Source of the DNA: Bog-375 sp049587755
GTDB taxonomy: Bacteria > Acidobacteriota > Terriglobia > Bryobacterales > Bryobacteraceae
Direction: 5' to 3'
Length of the DNA stretch: 64,000 bases
NCBI GenBank assembly: GCA_049587755.1
Contig: JBAVEN010000104.1
Span: 1 to 64,000, forward strand
A program made the position numbers and the translations under genes. Each line of letters opens with the position of its first letter. Position 1 is the first letter of the stretch. Under the pieces are notes generated by a model, which was not told the DNA's origin, ran no database searches, and worked only from the letters and a program-made list of their open reading frames with translations. Of this stretch, positions 42,139-50,415 are shown piece by piece.

Positions 42139-43292
42139 CTATGCAATCGGTATCCAGATCTCGGACAGAACCCGCCGCCAGTTCTCGCCGAGGATCAGAC
42201 GGATGTGCTCATCCGTGTATTTTCGGCGAATCAACGCGTCCGTCAGATCGTAGATTCGCTTTGGATGGTCCAGATGTTCGACGGCTTCGCGATGATGGGC
42301 GTGGTACTTCGCGTCCACTCCGGCAAGCATTTGCGCCAACTGATCGGGCGGCATGAAGTCGTTGCTTTCGATTCCGATGTCGCTGCCGACGCCGGCGTGC
42401 TCGATTCCGACCAGGTTTCTCACGTGGTCGAAATGGTCGATCACATCGTCGACGCTGGTGGGTTCGTGTACTTTAACCATCGAGCTAATGAAGTTGACCC
42501 CATCACTCCGCCGGTTTTGGCCATGGCTTGAATCGCTTCATCGGTGACGCAGCGAGGATAGCCCGGATAAAGCGCACGGCAGTTGCCATGAGAAATGATT
42601 ACGGGCCTTTTCGATAGCTCAAAAGCATCGAGCATGGTTCGATCGCCGGCGTGTCCGCAATCGACTGCCATGCCGATGCGATTCATTCGTTCTACGATGC
42701 GGACTCCAAATTCGCTGATGCCGTCGTCGTGCCGCTCGAAGGCGCCATTGCCGATCAAGGTTCGATAATTGTAGGTCAGTTGGCTGGATCGCTGCCCGAG
42801 GCCATAAAACGTATCGACGTCGTCCAGTTTGCGGAAGTGCGTCGCGTTCTGGAGCCCAAACAGAATTCCGTAACGCCCCGACGTTTTCGCGCGCATGAAA
42901 TCGCCAGCCGAGCCGATGCGCAGAAGCCAGTCCGGATACGCGGCGAGGAAGCTGTTCCAATGGGCGAACAGCTCGATACCGTCCTCATAATTGTCGGCGG
43001 CGTTGCCGAAGTTGATCGCGTTGATCCCGGAGCCGAGAAACTGGTCGAAATCGGCGCGCGTGAATGCGCCCGGCTCGGTGAGCCATTGCCACAGCTTCGG
43101 CTGCATGTCACGGCGATAGAGGAACTGGTTGAGCATGTCGATCACCAGCGACTCGCGCACCAGCCGCACCGCTCGCTCGGAATATTCGTGCGGCGATTGC
43201 GCGAACAGAGCGTAGCGATTGCGGTTGAAGAAGGGCGCCGCGATCGCCGCCGCTTTGAGCGTGGTTCGCCGGGTAGTCAGAGATGGTCGCAT
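42139..43292 (-). pseudogene. Frameshifted M19-like (renal dipeptidase family) membrane dipeptidase
   Basis: Two frames together make one M19-like protein. Frame one runs from ATG 43292 (Tat-like MRPSLTTRRTTLKAAAIAA) to GGVMG, then leaves the family. Frame two contains VNFISSMVKVHEPTSVDDVIDHFDHVRNLVG through the normal C-terminus to 42139. The shift falls at the G-run read from 42498-42501, where one missing base would restore the frame. The family core DCGHAG...ISHGN, GGVMGVNF and GIEHAGVGSDIG is present, but the first metal motif HxD is not seen (VIDMLNQ) and the usual VEGG Glu is replaced (FGLQNATHF). It may therefore be a non-catalytic relative as well as broken. A sequencing error cannot be excluded. 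Confidence 0.75.
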
Positions 43293-43527
43293 AAGAACTC
43301 TTAGGATTGTAGCCGCATTCCTGGGCAGCCTGCGTGCCGGTTTGCAAAGCGCCGCGCCGCTGAGAGGCAAGGCGCGAAAACAGCTCGCGAAAACGCCGCC
43401 GGCCTGCGCCACCGCGGGACCATAATGTAGAGATGCAGCGAGCCACCTTCCTCTTGACGATTTCCGCACCGGCCGCGATGGGGCAGGCTGGGAATTACAT
43501 ATCTCTCGAAACGGAAAGACGCGTTCG

Positions 43528-44481
43528 ATGCGATTCATAGACCGCGAAGAAGTTGCCCGGCGCCTTACCTACGATGTTTGCATTCCGATCGTGCGCGATG
43601 CGATGATCGCCCTCTCGCAGGGCGAAACGAAGCAAGTTCCAAGGCCGATCATCACACTGTCGGAGGGCCGCCTGTTCGGCATCATGCCGGGCGCGCTGGG
43701 CGCGCATGCGCCATTCGGCGCCAAGTTGATCAGCGTCTTCCAAGGCAACTCCGCGAAGGGGAGACAGTCGCACCAGGGTCTCGTCGTTCTATTCGATCCC
43801 GGCACAGGCGAGCCGGTTTGCGCCGTCCACGCCGGCGAGATCACAGCCATTCGAACCGCCGCGGCCAGTGCGGTCGCCACCGATGCCTTGGCGCGCGCAG
43901 ACGCCTGCCGCCTGGCGATCCTGGGCTATGGCGAACAGGCCGCAACCCATGCGCGGGCGATCGGCAAGGTTCGCGACCTCGAATCGATCATGATTTGGGG
44001 ACGCTCGCCCGAACGCACGCGGGCCTTCGTTGCACGGATGCAGGCAGAACTCACCGTGCCGGTCGCCGCCGCCGCGAACGGGGAACAAGCCGTCGCCCAG
44101 GCCGACATTGTCTGCACTGTCACCGCCGCGGCCGAGCCCATCTTGAAGGGCGCCTGGGTGCGGCCCGGCACGCATTTGAACCTTGTCGGCTCCAGCTATG
44201 CGGGGCCAGCGGAGGTTGACAATGACCTGGTCGTCCGCTCGCGGTTCATTGCCGACAGCCGGGAGAACGTACTGAGACAAGGCGCGGAGTTTCTCAGGGC
44301 CAACGCAGCGGGTTTAGTCGATGACAGCCACATCGTCGCCGAGATTGGCCAGGTGCTAGCGGGCGAGATCGAAGGCCGCCGCTCGGCGGAGGAGATCACC
44401 GTCTACAAATCCCTTGGCCATGTGGTACAGGATTTGGCGGCCGCGTGGGCGCTCTATTCGCAGGCGGAGAAGCCATCCTAA
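43528..44481 (+). CDS. Ornithine cyclodeaminase / mu-crystallin family protein
   Basis: 317 residues. The family start is MRFIDREEVARRL...VRDAMIALSQGE, followed by FGIMPGALGAHAPFGAKLISVF, where the Lys contacts substrate. The Rossmann part has LAILGYGEQAATHARAI with GxGxQA replaced by GYGEQA. C-terminal motifs ITVYKSLGHVVQDLAAAWALY are typical. Members reduce ketimines or convert ornithine to proline with NAD(P). Which reaction applies is not clear. It is divergent from the dipeptidase-like gene with 235 bases between, a setting that fits amino-acid or peptide metabolism. Confidence 0.88.
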   Translation: MRFIDREEVARRLTYDVCIPIVRDAMIALSQGETKQVPRPIITLSEGRLFGIMPGALGAHAPFGAKLISVFQGNSAKGRQSHQGLVVLFDPGTGEPVCAVHAGEITAIRTAAASAVATDALARADACRLAILGYGEQAATHARAIGKVRDLESIMIWGRSPERTRAFVARMQAELTVPVAAAANGEQAVAQADIVCTVTAAAEPILKGAWVRPGTHLNLVGSSYAGPAEVDNDLVVRSRFIADSRENVLRQGAEFLRANAAGLVDDSHIVAEIGQVLAGEIEGRRSAEEITVYKSLGHVVQDLAAAWALYSQAEKPS

Positions 44482-44545
44482 AGCCAGCGGCCCGGCCGCG
44501 CAGAGGACTAGCGAGAGAGGTTCTTAGCCAAAAGGTATACTTGAG

Positions 44546-46645
44546 TTGAAAGCTTTGTTTCGCGGGTCTCGTAGTTTACAAACCGCGCGCAACCGCTCGA
44601 CTGTTCGGAGTGGGTTGACCCTGCCCAGGCTGCGCCGGCTGTCGCAGACTCTCTTTCTAGGACTGTTCCTGGTCCTTCTCTGGAGAACCGGATTGCGCGG
44701 TTCGTTCCAGCCAGGCGACCTCGAGTTCCATCTGCCGCCCGCGGTGCGCGCCTTTCTGGAGGCCGACCCGTTAATCGCCATCGCCAATGCGCTGGCCACG
44801 CGCGCGCTGTATCGCGGATTGCTCTGGAGCCTGGCGATCCTCATCCCGACGCTATTCCTGGGACGGTTCTTCTGTGGCTGGATCTGCCCGCTGGGGACGC
44901 TAAATCACCTGGTCAGCAACATCCGATCGGAGAAGAAATCGGGCCGGCAGCTCATCGCTTCCAACCGCTACAAGCGGTGGCAAGGCTTGAAATACTATCT
45001 GCTTTTCGCTTTGCTAGCGGCGGCTCTTTTCGGTGCCGCGCTGTTCGGGATTTTCGATCCCGTAGCGCTGACCGTGCGATCGTTCGCGCTCTCGATTCTG
45101 CCGGCATGGAATTACGCGTTGAACGCATTCGTGGGCTCGAACCACGGTCATTCTGCGTTGCTGAACGCCCTCCTCAGTTTCAAGCAAGCGCATTTCCGTC
45201 AGGGTTTCCTGCTGGGAACGATCCTCATTGTTATCCTTGCGCTCAACCTGCGCATCACTCGCTTCTGGTGCCGCGCGCTGTGCCCACTCGGCGCGCTGCT
45301 GGGGCTTTTCTCGCGCTGGGCGATTCTGGGGCTGGAGAAGCACCCGGTCCATTGCGAGGATTGCAACCGTTGCCTGCTCCATTGCCAGGGCGGCGACGAT
45401 CCCATTCCCGGCGCGCCCTGGCGCAAAGCCGAATGCCACCTGTGCATGAACTGCGTGGCCGATTGCCCGGAAAGCGGGATTCAATTCCGCTTTTTCCCGG
45501 CGGCCGCCGCCTCGGAAACTATTGAGGGCGCGGATCTCAAGCGGCGAAAGGTGCTGACCGGGCTGGCAGCCGGCGCGGTTGCGATTCCTCTGCTCCGCGC
45601 CAATACCGGCCTCAGCACCGAACCGAGCGAGCGGCTGATCCGGCCTCCGGCGGCCCTCGACGAGGAGCGGTTCCTGGCGCGCTGCATCCGCTGCGGCGAG
45701 TGCATGAAGGTGTGCCCGAACAACGCCTTGCATCCGGCATTCAGCGAAGCCGGCTGGGAAGGCATCTGGACTCCCGTGGTGGTGCCGCGCATCGGATATT
45801 GCGAGCCCAGTTGCACGCTCTGCGGACAGGTCTGCCCCACCGGCGCGATTGGGGAGTTTACGTCACGGGTGAAAGGCTGGGCCGCGGTGCCCTCTGGGCC
45901 CGGAGCGGACACCCAGCCGATCCGTCTTGGCACGGCTTTCTACGACCGCGGCCGATGTTTGCCTTGGGCGATGGCCACCGACTGTATTGTGTGCGAGGAA
46001 TGGTGCCCGACCTCGCCCAAGGCTGTCTACCTCCAGCCCGCCGAGGTGACCGATGCCGCCGGGAACACGAAGCAGGTGCGGCAGCCGTACATCGATCCCG
46101 AGCGCTGCGTAGGCTGCGGCGCATGTGAGTTTGTGTGCCCAATAAAGGATCGCCCGGCCGTTTACGTAACCAGCGCCGGCGAGAGCCGGTCGAAGACCAA
46201 TCAGATCCTGCTGGAACAACCGCACAAACTCGCGTCCTGGCTCCCGCAGAGCGGCGACGCACCGGGGTGGACAAGGGTGGGCGAAACACGTCTGTTTGAA
46301 GCCGCTGATCTCTGGAAATATGTGGATGGCGACGCCGAACGGTATCTGCGGGCGGGCGTCCGCCGCACCCTTACCGCGAGTTACCGGTACAGGGACACGG
46401 TGGAGACCGTTGCGGACATCTACTTGATGGATGCGCCGCAGGGCGCCGCGTCGGTCTTCGAATCCGAGCCATCCGCCGGAAGCCGGCCCGTTGCGCTCGG
46501 CGATGCGGGCAGGAGCTATGGCCAGAGCGTGACGTTTCACCAAGGCGCTTTCTTCGTTCGTCTGACGGCCTACCAGGACACGCCGCAAACCGAGGCTGCG
46601 CTGGTGAGTTTGGGGCAGGCCATTGAGCGAAAGTTGGGGCAGTAG
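44546..46645 (+). CDS. NapH/NapG-like membrane polyferredoxin with C-terminal DUF6599-like domain
   Basis: 699 residues from a TTG start. Residues about 30-250 hold five or six membrane spans with the NapH/NosR signatures FCGWICPLGTLNHL and CRALCPLGALLGL. Cys motifs for several [4Fe-4S] clusters follow: HCEDCNRCLLHC, CHLCMNCVADCP, then a second hydrophobic stretch (VLTGLAAGAVAIPLL) and a NapG-like part with CIRCGECMKVCP, CEPSCTLCGQVCP, CIVCEEWCP and CVGCGACEFVCP. The last 130 residues (ETRLFEAADLWKYVDGDAERYL onwards) resemble DUF6599. It should carry electrons between quinone and an acceptor on the outer face. It heads the AmmeMemoRadiSam-DUF362 cluster. Confidence 0.85.
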   Translation: MKALFRGSRSLQTARNRSTVRSGLTLPRLRRLSQTLFLGLFLVLLWRTGLRGSFQPGDLEFHLPPAVRAFLEADPLIAIANALATRALYRGLLWSLAILIPTLFLGRFFCGWICPLGTLNHLVSNIRSEKKSGRQLIASNRYKRWQGLKYYLLFALLAAALFGAALFGIFDPVALTVRSFALSILPAWNYALNAFVGSNHGHSALLNALLSFKQAHFRQGFLLGTILIVILALNLRITRFWCRALCPLGALLGLFSRWAILGLEKHPVHCEDCNRCLLHCQGGDDPIPGAPWRKAECHLCMNCVADCPESGIQFRFFPAAAASETIEGADLKRRKVLTGLAAGAVAIPLLRANTGLSTEPSERLIRPPAALDEERFLARCIRCGECMKVCPNNALHPAFSEAGWEGIWTPVVVPRIGYCEPSCTLCGQVCPTGAIGEFTSRVKGWAAVPSGPGADTQPIRLGTAFYDRGRCLPWAMATDCIVCEEWCPTSPKAVYLQPAEVTDAAGNTKQVRQPYIDPERCVGCGACEFVCPIKDRPAVYVTSAGESRSKTNQILLEQPHKLASWLPQSGDAPGWTRVGETRLFEAADLWKYVDGDAERYLRAGVRRTLTASYRYRDTVETVADIYLMDAPQGAASVFESEPSAGSRPVALGDAGRSYGQSVTFHQGAFFVRLTAYQDTPQTEAALVSLGQAIERKLGQ

Positions 46646-46728
46646 CGACCCCTGGCCTGCACTGGCGCCCAGTGTTATAAAGGAATCGGAATACCTGAAA
46701 CAGCGGGGCATCCCCTGGGGCAAGAGGC

Positions 46729-47706
46729 ATGCGCGCCGGGCCACAATACGGCATCACTCGCAGGGGGCTTCTGCAAGTCGGCCTGGCGGGCGTTTTGGCA
46801 GGCCGGGCCGCCGCGGCGGAAAAATCCAAGGTCGTGATTGGGCGCGATCCGGGTCTGCGCGGCGGCGGGCGCTCACCCGATTCCGCACGGGTTTTGAAGA
46901 TACTCGACCGGGCCATGCAGTCGTTCTACGGCGGCGATTCTTCCATCGACGCCTGGAGGAACGTGGCGCGGCCCGGCGAAGTGGTTGGCCTGAAAGTGAA
47001 CTGCCTCTCCGGCAAGGGCGCCGCCACCAGCACCGTCCTGGTCGAAGCCATCTGCGAGCGCTTGCAGCAAGCCGGAATTCCGCAAAACGACATCGTGATC
47101 TGGGACCGGCTGAATTCCGACCTGGAAAGCGCCGGCTACCGCGTGGCTTCCCGCAAGGATCGGATACGGTGCGTCGGCAACGATACCGCCGGATACGACA
47201 ACGAGCTGACGGTCTTTGGAAGCGCGGGCAGCTTGCTCTCGAATACGCTGGCACACACCTGCGACGCGGTGATCAACCTGCCGGTGCTCAAGGACCACGG
47301 CATCGCGGGCGTGACGCTCGCGCTCAAGAACTTATTCGGCGCCATCCACAATCCGAATAAGTACCACATCGATGCCGGCGACCCCTACGTCGCGGACGTC
47401 AACATGTTCCCGGCCATCCGGCGCAAGGTGCGGCTGACCATCTGCGACGGCCTGACGGCGCAGTATGAAGGCGGACCTTCATGTATGCCGCAATGGTCGT
47501 GGCCGTACAACGGCCTGATCGTGGCGCGCGACCCGGTGGCGCTCGACTACACGGGCTGGCAGATCATCGAGCGCAAGCGGGCCGAGAAGGGGATGAAGCC
47601 GCTGCGCGAGCTGCACCGCGAGCCGGTCTACATCGCCACCGCGGCGGATGCCCGCCACCGGCTCGGAACCAACGATCCGAACCGGATCGGCGTGGTGGAG
47701 GTGTGA
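46729..47706 (+). CDS. DUF362 protein with Tat signal
   Basis: 325 residues with a twin-arginine leader (ITRRGLLQVGLAGVLAGRAAA). The DUF362 core is recognisable: VGLKVNCLSGKGAATSTVLVEAICERLQQAGI, IVIWDR, INLPVLKDHGIAGVTLALKNLFGAIHNP, and the C-terminal IVARDPVALDYTGWQIIERKR. DUF362 proteins are often ferredoxin-associated and of unknown activity. No Fe-S cysteine motif is present here. It ends 4 bases before the AmrS start at 47711, so the two are almost certainly co-translated. The consistent co-location suggests it acts on the same envelope substrate as the AmmeMemoRadiSam proteins. Confidence 0.87.
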   Translation: MRAGPQYGITRRGLLQVGLAGVLAGRAAAAEKSKVVIGRDPGLRGGGRSPDSARVLKILDRAMQSFYGGDSSIDAWRNVARPGEVVGLKVNCLSGKGAATSTVLVEAICERLQQAGIPQNDIVIWDRLNSDLESAGYRVASRKDRIRCVGNDTAGYDNELTVFGSAGSLLSNTLAHTCDAVINLPVLKDHGIAGVTLALKNLFGAIHNPNKYHIDAGDPYVADVNMFPAIRRKVRLTICDGLTAQYEGGPSCMPQWSWPYNGLIVARDPVALDYTGWQIIERKRAEKGMKPLRELHREPVYIATAADARHRLGTNDPNRIGVVEV

Positions 47707-47710
47707 CTTG

Positions 47711-48811
47711 ATGGATCGCAGGGCATTCGTTCAGTTGCTCGCGCTGCCGGCTGTAACGGGGCACGCGGCGGAGTCCGACGCGCGGTTCATCATCGAGGCG
47801 CGCTTCTACGAGAAACTGCCGTACAAGAAAATCAAGTGCAAGCTTTGCCCGCGCGAGTGCGTGATCGACGACCGCGAGCGCGGTTACTGCGGTGCGCGCG
47901 AAAACCGCGGCGGCACTTACTACTCGCTGGTGTATGCGCGGGTGTGCGCGGCTCACGTCGATCCCATCGAAAAGAAGCCGCTGTTTCATTTCCTGCCCGG
48001 CAGCATGGCATTCTCCGTGGCGACGGCAGGCTGCAACGTCAATTGCAAGTTTTGCCAAAACTGGGACATCTCCCAGGTCCGTCCGGAACAGGTAAACAGC
48101 ACTTTCCTGCCGCCTAAGGATCTGGCCGCACTGACCCGCCGCTATCAGTGCCCCTCCATCGCTTATACCTACAGCGAACCGGTGATCTTTTCCGAATATG
48201 TTCTGGATTCCGCGGCGGCCGGCCGCGCCGCGGGGGTGAGAAGCGTGGTGATCAGCGGCGGCTACATTCAGGAGGAACCGCTGAAACAGTTGTGCGCTTG
48301 CGTGGACGCCATCAAGATCGACCTCAAGGCGTTTTCCGAGAAATACTACAAAGACGTGGTGAACGGCGAGCTGAAGCCGGTTCTGACCGCGCTGGCGACC
48401 ATCCGCAAGCTGGGCACCTGGTGCGAAGTGGTCTACCTGGTGGTACCCACCTTGAACGATTCTGACGAGGAGTTCCGCGGACTCGCCCACTGGATCAAGA
48501 CGGAACTCGGCCCCGATGTCCCGCTGCACTTTTCGCGCTTCTATCCAGAGTACCTGCTGAAGAACCTTCCGCCCACACCCTTGCCGACGCTGGAGCGCGC
48601 CAAAGCCATCTGCGACGCCGAGGGCCTGCATTACGTGTACATCGGCAATGTCCCCGACAATCCGGCCGAGAATACCTGGTGTCCGAAATGCCATCGCGCC
48701 GTGATCGAGCGCGCCGGCTTCACCGTTCGAGCGATCCATCTTGAGGGCGGCAAGTGCCGCTTCTGCCGGCAAGCCATTCCCGGCATCTGGGACGGAGCGT
48801 CCCGCATATGA
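47711..48811 (+). CDS. amrS: AmmeMemoRadiSam radical SAM enzyme with Tat-like leader
   Basis: The start is ATG 47711; 366 residues. The leader MDRRAFVQLLALPAVTGHAAE looks like a twin-arginine signal. The radical SAM motif CX3CX2C is C108-C112-C115 (CNVNCKFCQNW), and an N-terminal cysteine set (CKLCPREC, C43-C46-C50, then C60) is typical of AmrS/PflA-like proteins. C-terminal cysteines TWCPKCH and KCRFCRQ may hold Zn or a further cluster. AmrS is known only by its association with Memo and AMMECR1; its substrate is unknown. Its stop overlaps the start of the Memo-AMMECR1 gene as ATGA. Confidence 0.87.
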   Translation: MDRRAFVQLLALPAVTGHAAESDARFIIEARFYEKLPYKKIKCKLCPRECVIDDRERGYCGARENRGGTYYSLVYARVCAAHVDPIEKKPLFHFLPGSMAFSVATAGCNVNCKFCQNWDISQVRPEQVNSTFLPPKDLAALTRRYQCPSIAYTYSEPVIFSEYVLDSAAAGRAAGVRSVVISGGYIQEEPLKQLCACVDAIKIDLKAFSEKYYKDVVNGELKPVLTALATIRKLGTWCEVVYLVVPTLNDSDEEFRGLAHWIKTELGPDVPLHFSRFYPEYLLKNLPPTPLPTLERAKAICDAEGLHYVYIGNVPDNPAENTWCPKCHRAVIERAGFTVRAIHLEGGKCRFCRQAIPGIWDGASRI

Positions 48812-50415
48812 AGATTCTCTCTTTCGGCATGACCGCGCTGTTCCTGCTTGCAGGTTTCCTGGTTAAAGGAGCTTCCAGAAGCGGCGGACAAGCGCGCACA
48901 ATCAGGCAACCGGCGGTGGCGGGAGCATTCTATCCCGCCGACCCGAAGGAACTGGCGGGGATGATCGATGGCTTCCTTGCGAAAGCCGCTGCGCCACCGG
49001 TCGAAAATCTGGTAGCGCTGGTGGCCCCGCACGCCGGCTATCAATATTCGGGTCCGGTCGCCGCGTACTCGTATGCATTGTTGAAGGGCCGCAAATTCGA
49101 CCGCGTGGTGGTGATTGCGCCCTCGCATTACGAAGCGGTCAGCTTCTCATCCGTGTTCGACGGCGCCGCCTATGCGACCCCATTCGGCCAGGTTCCCGTT
49201 GACCAGGCTTTCGCCGCAAAGCTTGCCAAAATGGGCACTTCGAGTTTCCCAATCAAGCTTTCGGGCGTGGGCCATACGCCGTCCCCGGACCGCCCGGAGC
49301 ATTCCATCGAGGTCCAACTGCCCTTCTTGCAGCGGGTGCTTGGGCAGTTTGAGTTGGTGCCGATCATCATGGGAGATCAAAGCTACGACGCCTGCCGGAC
49401 TCTCGGCGTGGCGCTGGCGAAGCTGGTCGCCGGTACCAACACGCTCATCGTAGCCAGCTCCGACCTTTCGCACTATCACACTTACGACGAAGCGGAAAGA
49501 ATCGATCACAAGACACTGAAAGCCATCGGAGAATACGATTACCTCGACTTGTCGCGGAATCTCGATCTGCGGGTTTGGGAGGCATGCGGCGGAGGGCCGA
49601 TCGTGGCCGCCATGATTGCCGCGGAACGCTTGGGAGCCAACCAGGCCAGGATTCTCCATTACGCCAATACCGGCGATGTCACCGGCGATCGCAGCCGCGT
49701 GGTGGGCTACGGCGCCGTTGCGCTGGTGAAGTCTGCAGGCGGTGCCACGGCCGCTGAGCCGCCGTTCTCGCTCAGCAGGCAGGAAAAGGATGCGCTCCTC
49801 AAGATCGCCCGCAAATCGGTCGAGACCACTGTGCGCGAGGGCAAGACTTACCAGTGCTCTGCCGGCCGGATGGAGGCGCTCGAGCAGGAGCGCGGCGCGT
49901 TCGTCACCATAACCAAGAATGGCGAACTGCGCGGTTGCATCGGATCGGTGGCGCCCGTCAAACCTCTGTACCTGATCGTGCGCGAGGTGGCTATGCTGGC
50001 AGCGCTCAGAGACACCCGCTTCCGCCCGGTTACCGCCAGCGAGTTGGGAGACCTGCAGTACGAGATCTCCGTTCTGTCCCCGTTGCGGCGCGTGATGGAC
50101 ACTCGGGAAATCCGCGTTGGGCAGGACGGTTTGCTGATCCGCGCGCGCGGCCAAGAGGGCTTGCTGCTGCCGCAGGTCGCGAGCGAAGAAAAATGGGATC
50201 GGGCCATGTTCCTGGAGCAGGTTTGTCACAAGGCCGGCCTGCCGGGACGTGCCTGGCAGGATGCCGACGCCGATCTCTTCCGTTTTACGGCGCTGGTGTT
50301 TGGCGAGAGCCAGCCGGCTGCGGCGCTCGCTGCGCCGGATCTGTTCCGGAAGCCTCAAGCATGGCCATCGCCGCCGGTGCCAGGCTCACCAGCGCCGACA
50401 GCACCGCCGTTTTAA
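48808..50415 (+). CDS. Fused Memo (AmrB) and AMMECR1 (AmrA) protein with signal peptide
   Basis: The start is ATG 48808; 535 residues. A Sec-type leader (MKILSFGMTALFLLAGFLVKG) precedes the Memo domain at about 32-310, whose probable metal ligands match Memo: H75 (VAPHAGYQYSG), H107 (APSHYEAV) and C260 (WEACGGGPI), with HSIEVQLPFL and SSDLSHYH also conserved. The AMMECR1 domain follows at about 320-510, with GAFVTITKNGELRGCIGSVAPVKPL and a normal end at FRFTALVFGES. The last 30 or so Pro/Ala-rich residues run into the convergent gene, overlapping it by 131 bases. Memo and AMMECR1 are usually separate; fusion and export together suggest that the whole AmmeMemoRadiSam pathway works outside the cytoplasm here. 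Confidence 0.88.
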   Translation: MKILSFGMTALFLLAGFLVKGASRSGGQARTIRQPAVAGAFYPADPKELAGMIDGFLAKAAAPPVENLVALVAPHAGYQYSGPVAAYSYALLKGRKFDRVVVIAPSHYEAVSFSSVFDGAAYATPFGQVPVDQAFAAKLAKMGTSSFPIKLSGVGHTPSPDRPEHSIEVQLPFLQRVLGQFELVPIIMGDQSYDACRTLGVALAKLVAGTNTLIVASSDLSHYHTYDEAERIDHKTLKAIGEYDYLDLSRNLDLRVWEACGGGPIVAAMIAAERLGANQARILHYANTGDVTGDRSRVVGYGAVALVKSAGGATAAEPPFSLSRQEKDALLKIARKSVETTVREGKTYQCSAGRMEALEQERGAFVTITKNGELRGCIGSVAPVKPLYLIVREVAMLAALRDTRFRPVTASELGDLQYEISVLSPLRRVMDTREIRVGQDGLLIRARGQEGLLLPQVASEEKWDRAMFLEQVCHKAGLPGRAWQDADADLFRFTALVFGESQPAAALAAPDLFRKPQAWPSPPVPGSPAPTAPPF

